Positions 8,570 to 14,101 of a stretch of DNA of 14,101 bases are shown here, piece after piece. This DNA comes from Larix sibirica. Taxonomy: Eukaryota; Streptophyta; Pinopsida; Pinales; Pinaceae. The DNA lies in contig NWUY0300125472.1 in the NCBI GenBank assembly GCA_004151065.3, forward strand, positions 1-14,101, read 5' to 3'. Every line of letters begins with the position of its first letter. Positions within the stretch are counted from its first letter, which is position 1. The notes under the pieces are model-generated. The model saw only the letters and a list, made by a program, of their open reading frames with translations, did no database searches and had not been told where the DNA came from. The translations under genes and the position numbers were made by a program.

Positions 8570-9009
8570 ACTGATCTTATCCCCTACCTTTAATTAGCTT
8601 GGCAGATTGGATTTCTAGATCATACTCCTGGATATTCATGATCCAGCTCCCTCTAGTATCTAGACCATATTGTTGCTTCAAGATTTCCCTTACTATTGGG
8701 TGCGGTACATAAGCTATGATATTTGAGTAGCAAACATATACCCTGAAATGCTTTAGTGACATCACAAGTGCATACGCCTGCTTTTCCATGACATTATTCT
8801 TAACTCTAAAATGTTCAAGGCCTTGCTCATAAAGGCTATGGGCTACTCTTCACCTTGATCATTCTTTTCTAGTAGTACTCCTACAATAGTGTCAGTAGAT
8901 GCAAAAGAAAATATCTGAAAGGGAATAATTTGGGCTTACTAATATGATGGAATCATTAATATTTTTGAAGGATTTCTTTGATTTATCATCCCATTTAAAA
9001 TATGCACCT
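8570..9009 (-). pseudogene. Ty3/Gypsy RNase H domain, broken
   Basis: This domain degrades the RNA of the RNA-DNA hybrid during reverse transcription. Landmarks on the minus strand are FASTDTIVGVLL (about 8884-8908, carrying the first catalytic Asp), QPIAFMSKAL-like sequence with an in-frame stop, then a frame shift into EKQAYALVMSLKHFRVY (from 8786). The segment continues with IIAYVPHPIVREIL and EYDLEIQSAKLIKGRG, the classic end of the Tat-like RNase H. No second RNase H lies between here and integrase, because only about 110 bp separate them. Confidence 0.85.
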
Positions 9010-9905
9010 TTCTTGATCAACTTATTCAAAGGCTTAGCAATCTCAACAAAGTTAGGAACAAAACTATGAATAAAGTTAATCTTTTCTAAAAATGACTATA
9101 GAGATTTAAAAAGTTTAGGTAAAGCAATTTATTTTATACCTTTAATTCTTTCAGGATCATCTTTTACTCCATCTTTTCTAAGAATATGGCCAAGCAATTT
9201 ACCTTCTATAAATCCAAGAATTGATTTGTTGGGATTTAACGAAATACCCTACCTATGACATTGCTCAAATACCTGTCGAAGATGCTTGATGTGATCCTTT
9301 CTATTCTTTGAATGGACCATGATATCATGCAATATTCATATATTTCCAATATCTTCTGCATAATGTCTTGGAAGGAATAATCCAAAGCTCTCTGAAACAT
9401 AGCTCCAACATTTATCGGGCCAAAGGGAATTCATAAATACTAATAAGTACCCAAAGGAGTTGTAAACGTTTTCTTGTATCGGTAATCTTTCCTAACTACC
9501 ACTTGATTCAAACCTAAGAAACCATCTAGAAACGACAACATATGAGTACCTGTTTAAAATTTTGAAATTGACACAAAATCTAACCTCTTCCATCTTCTTC
9601 CTAGTTCGTATGGATTTGAAATCCACTCTAAATATCTTATCAAGGCTATAGTTTTTGTTTCAGCCATTTTTTGCAATTCTTTCTTTACTAGCAGAGCCAA
9701 CTTCATATTTATCTTTCTCAATTTTTGTTGGTGAGGTTTATCATATTCATTTATCAATATGGCATGTTGAATATTATTCTTTTCATATCTCTTGAGCCCA
9801 TCATAGGACGAAGCGAACACATCTCTGAATTCTCGTACTAAAGCCACTAGCTCTTCTTTTTCTCCAGGCCTAAGTGCCTTGTTGACTTTTATGAGTCGAG
9901 GATTT
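9010..9905 (-). pseudogene. Ty3/Gypsy reverse transcriptase, broken and internally deleted
   Basis: The N-terminal part (about 9850-9620) reads FRDVFASSYDGLKRYEKN, HAILINEYDKPHQQKLRKIN and ALIRYLEWISN, which is diagnostic of Tat-like elements. After a frameshift comes RKKMEEVRFCVNFKILN. It joins almost directly to MLSFLDGFLGLNQVVV (from 9541), so roughly 25 residues normally present (NYPLP region) are missing. Motif A Asp is kept (FLDG). PFGPINVGAMFQRALD follows. The YxDD catalytic box is ruined (about 9320-9334, reads LHDIMV in the surviving frame), then HIKHLRQVFEQC, GISLNPNKS and EGKLLGHILRKDG. At least four frame changes and several stops occur. The enzyme cannot be functional. Confidence 0.9.
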
Positions 9906-10149
9906 TCTGGAGACTCGATATTGATTTCTTTGTATTCACTGCCTTGATCTGTCTCTTCATTTATTTGCTTACATAGATCATTCCTATCGACAATTATTTA
10001 CATCGAAATATTTTCCACTGGGACCGGGTTGTAACCATGATTCTTTGTTGACCCTTACATCCTCCAATCAATCTCATTGCCTTCAAATTCTGTAGTATTA
10101 AGCATGAATTTGCAAATCTGTTAGTCTTTATCAAACACTTTCTAGTCAT

Positions 10150-10640
10150 CAAAGTTATTGAGCATGGATGGACAGCAAACCACTTGAACCCTTCCAGCTT
10201 ATTGGATTGCGTATGTATAAATGAGAGTGGAAGCAAATACTACTAAAGAATCAATCATCTGATTTTGTTCTCTGGGAACCACCTGTAAAGATAGTTCATC
10301 GAAGTCTTATGTTTCCAAACTAACTGCATTGCTGTACCTTTTCAATTTCGGCTTCTTGCAAGAAAAATTTCCTTTAACATGAAAGACAATCAAATTCGAG
10401 TCACCTATAATATGGAGGATATTTATACCATAATCATTTGTAGTGGAAATACGATGGAATAGAGATTCATACTCCACTACATTGTTAGTACCATCAAATT
10501 CTAAACCAAAAGAAAAATAATGATCTTCATAGAGAGGGGAAGTTTATATAATACCTGCACCCGTACTTGATTCGGACTTGGCCCTGTCGAGATGCATGGT
10601 TTAGAACTTGTCAACATCCATCTATGGAGCAATATGTGTG
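10150..10640 (-). pseudogene. Second, archaeal-type RNase H (aRNH) upstream of RT
   Basis: On the minus strand one frame from 10621 shows LDRAKSESSTGAGII, LEFDGTNNVVEYESL, INILHIIGDSNLIVFHVKG, KPKLKRYSNAV and VVPREQNQMIDSLVVFAST. This is the archaeal/type I RNase H fold carried by Tat-like elements. Candidate catalytic residues D (LDRA), E (VEYE), D (IGDS) and D (MIDS) are all still present, although several in-frame stops interrupt it. Typical follow-on sequence (KVFDKD, then ICKFMLN) leads in the same frame into the reverse transcriptase. It sits between protease and reverse transcriptase, whereas the better known Tat order places this domain after RT-RNase H. An unrelated domain is unlikely given the motif order. 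Confidence 0.75.
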
Positions 10641-10739
10641 GCAAGGACTACATAAGACCCAAGATCATTCTCGCAACAAACAAATTCATTTTCTTCTTCC
10701 TCTGGGTCTTCCACGTGATGCTTATGTCTATGCTCTTTA

Positions 10740-11190
10740 TTCAATGTTATATAATTTCCCTATGGTCTAGGAATTGTAGCATAAGATAATCCATATAAAG
10801 GAATCCTCCTATATCTGAGCCAAAACTTTTAGATAATAGTATCCTCCAGGCATCTGGGACATCAATGACCACTATATCCATCTGAAAAGTGATACTATAA
10901 TGGGATGCAAGAGATCCACCTAGACATCGGCTACCACATCACATACCTTGAATTCTCAGGAATACATGACACATATACTTCTGTATGGCCTCAAAATATT
11001 CAATCCCAACATTTTCATCACTGCTAGAAGCATACCATTCGTTGAAGATCTAGAATCAAACATGCAATTGTGTAACAATAGATTACCAACAAACAATGAT
11101 ATGAAGAAAGGCTTGTTTTGAGGATTATTTCTCTTTGATTGTATCACATTTGAAAGAATAATTGTAGTATCCTCACTTTCTTCCATAGTA
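10740..11190 (-). pseudogene. Retropepsin-like aspartic protease, broken
   Basis: The protease cleaves the Gag-Pol polyprotein. PFFISLFVGNLLLHNCMFDS (about 11110-11050) leads into the active site, which reads DSRSST where the family has DSGAST: the catalytic Asp (11055-11057) is kept but the flap-facing Gly is Arg. VMKMLGLN and RPYRSICVM follow. The second half (from 10881, another frame) reads MDIVVIDVPDAWRILLSK and IGGFLYMDYLMLQFLDH, matching the known tail of this protease. At least one frameshift lies between 10956 and 10881. Confidence 0.8.
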
Positions 11191-12185
11191 GGGGCATCCT
11201 ATATATCATTCAATTTCTCTTATTGAAATCCCAAAACCTTTGCAATATTATCCTTTACATAAGGAATTTTTTCCAACTCAACTAATGGCACTGGTATCTT
11301 CAAGTCATTCAAAGCACCTACAATATCAATCTTCATAGGTGCATCAGTACTTAAATCAATTGAACACTTACTTGTTCATATGAAAGGTTGAGGAGGTGGA
11401 GGAGAATCCTTTGGCTATCCTGAAGCAGAAGGAAAAGATTTTCTTTGTATTTGATAATCTTTCCCTTAAATCGGTTTTCATATATTTGTTGAATCTCTTC
11501 TTGGGAAGGCATTTTCCCAAGCAAATTTGTAGTTATGTCAGCTTCAAAATAAGTCTTCTTTACTTCTTGCATATTCTCATTAGACAAATTGAATTTCTTT
11601 TTATGCTCAAATACACTATTTCATACCTTAGGTTCTTCCTCCTCAAGAAGGATGTTGTTCTTGGCGTATTCCATATAATTTGCGCATGTACACTCGTGAT
11701 GTGAAGATTAAAAGGCCCTACAATAATAAGGAAAATCACTCACCACATTGGTAGGTTCCAAGGATGATCACAGAATTTGATTCTGTGGAGGCGCTTTGTA
11801 TAAATTTCTTGGAGGAAACATTGGTTGTTGATTTCTTTCCAACTAAACAATCTTGTTTTGTAGCGATGTATTTTGTTGACCCATGTCCATTCCGAGTTGT
11901 TTCATTTCTTCACGCAACAAGTTGAATGAATATTGAGTGTCATCTGAAGTGGCCAGTGTTTTTTTCTTTGGTTAAGTTTTTGCTCATGATCGTCGTGAAG
12001 TATTAGTCCTGCCAACATCCCTCCAAATCCATCTATTACATTTACCTTCTTTTTTGTTGTTGGTAAATCTTGAGGCCTGTTAAGGCCTAAGTGAAAGATA
12101 AAATACTCTAGAAATGAATTCAAGTAATATGAGAGTATCATTGAATCTGGAGGTTTGCAATCAGTTGAAAAATATTTTATCAACT
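11191..12185 (-). pseudogene. Gag remnant and Gag-Pol linker, N-terminus missing
   Basis: Several frames together give a Gag-like C-terminal half. A hydrophilic segment (HDDHEQKLNQ) leads into a helical stretch (LLREEMKQLGMDM, LQNKIVQL-like, about 11910-11830). A CCHC-knuckle-like remnant follows (YYCRAF..SSHHECTCA, 11681-11740) that has lost at least one Cys. The linker reads FEADITTNLLGKMPSQEEIQ and YENRFKGK (11587-11351), then LSYEQVSV and APMKIDIVGALNDLKIPVP, which in this lineage precedes the protease. The capsid N-terminal region is not recognisable; sequence beyond about 12190 is a 60 bp repeat array instead. Family assignment rests mostly on the linker and the neighbouring protease. 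Confidence 0.65.
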
Positions 12186-12253
12186 TATCTTTGATATGCC
12201 AAGTTTAGAACCCCTTTGCAGATAGACTTTTTGAGACTAAAAGTATTTTTGAG

Positions 12254-12467
12254 TTGATGTTGAGTCATGTGACTCTAGAGCATCAAGTATGTTTATTATT
12301 TAAATGTTTGCATTTGATGTTGATTCATGTGACTCTGGAGCATCAAGGATGTTGTTATTTGAGATGTTATTATTTGGTGTTGAGACGGTGAATCTGGAGC
12401 ACCAAATGTGAAAATACTGAAAGTGTTTTTGAATTGATGTTGAGTTGAAGAAAATCTGGAGCATCAA
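12254..12467. repeat. Four hairpin repeats at exact 60 bp spacing
   Basis: Copies lie at 12254-12286, 12314-12346, 12374-12405 and 12434-12467, so all starts are exactly 60 bp apart. Each begins TTGATGTTGA or a one-base variant and ends TCTGGAGCATCAA or a close variant. The first and last six bases are complementary and can form a stem. In copy 3 both arms change together (TTGGTG with CACCAA). Copy 1 also holds an inner dyad GAGTCA/TGACTC. Linkers are AT-rich; copies 1 and 4 also share upstream sequence (AGT(A/G)TTTTTGA), hinting at a higher-order 180 bp period. A plus-strand frame is open only for about 60 codons (12209-12388), so coding function is doubtful. Confidence 0.85.
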
Positions 12468-12485
12468 ATTATATTAATAAAAGTA

Positions 12486-12541
12486 TTATCTCACTTTATA
12501 TTCCAAACTTCTTGAGTGGCATCCACTTAAAAGAGGGACCA
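12486..12541 (+). repeat. Inverted repeat, left arm
   Basis: This arm pairs with the reverse complement of 13075-13129. Over the first 43 positions I count 36 matches by eye (TTATC.CACTT, ATTCCAAAC, CTTGAGTG, TCCACTT), followed by a looser match ending GACCA. The arms enclose about 530 bp with no coding potential. It may be a foldback or MITE-like element, or fragments of one repeat inserted in opposite orientation. Confidence 0.6.
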
Positions 12542-13074
12542 AGCACACCAGGATGGATATGACCTATTAATTAATACATAAAAATGAATCATGGTGCAAA
12601 AGAATTAAGTGAGGAAAAATATTCACTAATGAATATTAAATAAAAAGAAATAAGGAAAATAAACCCTACCTACTTCTTGGAAATAAAAGAACTATAAAAT
12701 AGAGAAAGAAGGTGAAAAGGGGACACTTTTTCCTAGAATGAGAGAGACCTAAATATTGAACAAATGACTCCTTTAAAATAAAAAGTTTGCAGAGAGAGAA
12801 CATTGCAGGGTTAATGGTTCCTATATCACTGGAGGGTTCAGTTGTAAGCCTTGGAGCACTCATTAAACCATGAAATAAACATGGTTAGTCTCGTAGGTGG
12901 ACTATGTGTAAAGGGATTGAAATTATAAGGTTTACACAGATCTGGTAAAAAACCTTGTGACTACTCTGTAGTGGTAAAAATAGATAGAAAACAAATCCCT
13001 AGTTATCCTACTTTAGTGTCCTTGGTTTAGCTTGGGGTGACCTGTAGAATGAGCAGCAGAATGTTTATGGTATA
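12542..13074. other. No gene seen, interior of inverted repeat
   Basis: AT-rich with purine-rich runs (12640-12800). The minus-strand open frame at 12666-12863 shows no domain. Around 12930-12985 there are words loosely reminiscent of LTR ends (ACAGATCTGGTAAAAAACC), but no boundary can be placed. Confidence 0.4.
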
Positions 13075-13129
13075 TGGTCGGGAGGAAAGTGGAAGTCACT
13101 CAAGTGGTTTGGAATTTGAAGTGTGATAA
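13075..13129 (-). repeat. Inverted repeat, right arm
   Basis: Reverse complement partner of 12486-12541. The outermost matched bases on this side are GTGTGATAA (13121-13129). I found no target-site duplication outside the arms. Confidence 0.6.
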
Positions 13130-13619
13130 GTTTTTCTATCTTAAATATCCTATATTTTTACTTGTTATTTATTTAATTCTTATGAGTTTAATATAGTAGG
13201 TGAAATTGATCATTGATCTTCTAGAAAGATTTGATAAGGTGATTGTCAAACCCTAACAATTGCAGAGTTAATATTAATGGTTGTTTTTATACTTATTGAT
13301 TATATTTTGAAAGTATTTTAATAAATATTTTCCATGAAAATTAATAGTAAGCTTTATGTACTTGTATACAAAAATTACAGAAGTAGTTATTCTTCCTTTA
13401 AATACAATTCTGTCTAATTATTTTGTATTTAAATTTACATTAATAAATCTGGTCAATTATTTTGATTGTTGTTTATATACTAACTCTTTACATTTTATTT
13501 GAGAAAAAAACCCTAAATAAAAACAGAGTCATAAAATTTCATAATAGAACCCTAGAATTTTAAACAGATCCAAGAATAATAAACATAAATATTACGCAAC
13601 ATAGTAAGCTTATAAACAG
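13130..13619. other. AT-rich stretch, possible LTR of a second element
   Basis: No gene seen. It ends in TTATAAACA just before a primer-binding-site-like motif, so some of it may be a plus-strand LTR. It holds AAACCCTAA telo boxes at 13248-13256 and 13508-13516. No LTR start could be identified. Confidence 0.3.
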
Positions 13620-13631
13620 TGGTATCAATGC
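13620..13631 (+). other. Primer-binding-site-like sequence
   Basis: TGGTATCAATGC resembles TGGTATCAGAGC, the stretch complementary to the 3' end of initiator methionine tRNA that primes reverse transcription in many plant LTR elements, chiefly Ty1/Copia. It is preceded by ..AAACAG, as expected after an LTR ending in CA. No gag similarity follows before the window ends, so the assignment is tentative. Confidence 0.4.
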
Positions 13632-14101
13632 ATAGTTTTTATAATATGGGAATTAAGACCAACTGTATATGCATGTAGCTCTAATCTACATATTAATTCC
13701 AAGTCCATTGGGCCAAAACATTTCAATATGAACAGTATGGGAATCAAAATCATATGTTCTACCATAATAATACTCTATAGTGCCAAATCAAAAATGTATA
13801 GTTCAATTTTCTTAAATATTAAACACAGATCGAACTCATAAAATAATATGCATGGATTCAAGTGTATATTTATATACAAAACATTTACAGGTTAAACAAC
13901 GCCCGAAGGGATCGGGACTAAATAAATGTTTATCAAAACACAGAGTCGAGCATGTAGAAGGCCAAGGCCTAAACAAAATATATAAAAACATATAAACCCT
14001 AAGAATTCAATGGTCCTACGACCCAAGGTTGAGACCACAAGAGTAACGAGGCTCTGTTCCTGTTATAGGTCAAATCTGCACTTCTCCATCTATGATCACA
14101 T
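13632..14101. other. No gene seen; possible retroelement leader
   Basis: If the preceding primer-binding site is real, this is the untranslated leader of a plus-strand LTR element. I see no conserved protein motif on either strand. A telo-box (AAACCCTAA) lies at 13994-14002. Sequence becomes less AT-rich after 13890. Confidence 0.35.

Larger units (their letters stand above)
6150..12185 (-). mobile_element. Truncated, chimeric Ty3/Gypsy LTR retrotransposon
   Basis: Order on the minus strand is gag, protease, aRNase H, reverse transcriptase, RNase H, integrase, chromodomain, polypurine tract, LTR. From gag to integrase it is Tat-like; from 7522 onward it is chromovirus-like. All domains carry stops, and most carry frameshifts as well. 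No 5' LTR, primer-binding site or complete gag is present between 12185 and the window end. It is therefore a dead, 5'-truncated copy or the product of one element inserted into or recombined with another. Two undetermined bases (6188, 7812) fall inside it. Confidence 0.85.

Noticed and set aside
9994-10236. 80-codon minus-strand frame
   Set aside because: It is out of frame with the aRNase H to RT reading that carries the family motifs; a shadow of that segment.
10567-10789. Two overlapping plus-strand frames
   Set aside because: Antisense to the protease to aRNase H region and without recognisable domains.
12209-12388. Plus-strand frame through the 60 bp array that could encode 20-residue repeats
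   Set aside because: Open for only about 60 codons; later units contain stops and one-base length changes, so hairpin structure explains the array better.

Overview
This 14.1 kb window looks like AT-rich nuclear intergenic DNA from a seed plant, probably one with a large, repeat-laden genome. A gymnosperm is my guess, but nothing here proves it. I find no intact host gene, no rRNA or functional tRNA gene, and no CRISPR array. The longest open frames are short and lie inside decayed retroelement sequence or in noise.

The dominant feature is a broken Ty3/Gypsy LTR retrotransposon on the minus strand, from about 12185 down to about 6150. Read along the minus strand, it runs: gag remnant (about 12185-11191), aspartic protease (11190-10740), a second 'archaeal-type' RNase H (10640-10150), reverse transcriptase (9905-9010), the ordinary RNase H (9009-8570) and integrase (8458-7555). 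These parts match the Tat-like branch of plant Ty3/Gypsy elements. Between 7555 and 7522 the homology switches to the C-terminal part of a chromovirus polyprotein: the GPY/F-type region and a chromodomain (7522-6982). A polypurine tract (6969-6981) and the start of a 3' LTR (TGTCATTC at 6968) follow. The body is therefore a junction of two Ty3/Gypsy lineages. Every polyprotein segment is disrupted, and at least two active sites (reverse transcriptase and integrase) are lost. No matching 5' LTR or gag N-terminus is visible.

Left of the element (1-5230) is mostly featureless DNA. It contains an LTR-like promoter/poly(A) stretch (444-517), a degenerate minisatellite built on GGGCCC and TTCGAA (1669-1811), two tRNA-derived SINE-like copies on the minus strand (1918-2024, 2112-2216), a third tRNA-like stretch ending in an (AC)17 microsatellite (about 2800-3000), and a telo-box/site II/TATA cluster with no gene behind it (4501-4521). 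At 5231-5596, just beyond the LTR, about 19 degenerate 18-21 bp units repeat the core TGAAATTCG.

Right of the element, four hairpin-forming repeats start exactly 60 bp apart (12254, 12314, 12374, 12434), and one copy carries a compensatory base-pair change. They are followed by an inverted repeat with about 55 bp arms 644 bp apart end to end (12486-13129) and a primer-binding-site-like sequence (13620-13631) that may mark a second, plus-strand LTR element. Several telo-box motifs lie in the last 900 bp.
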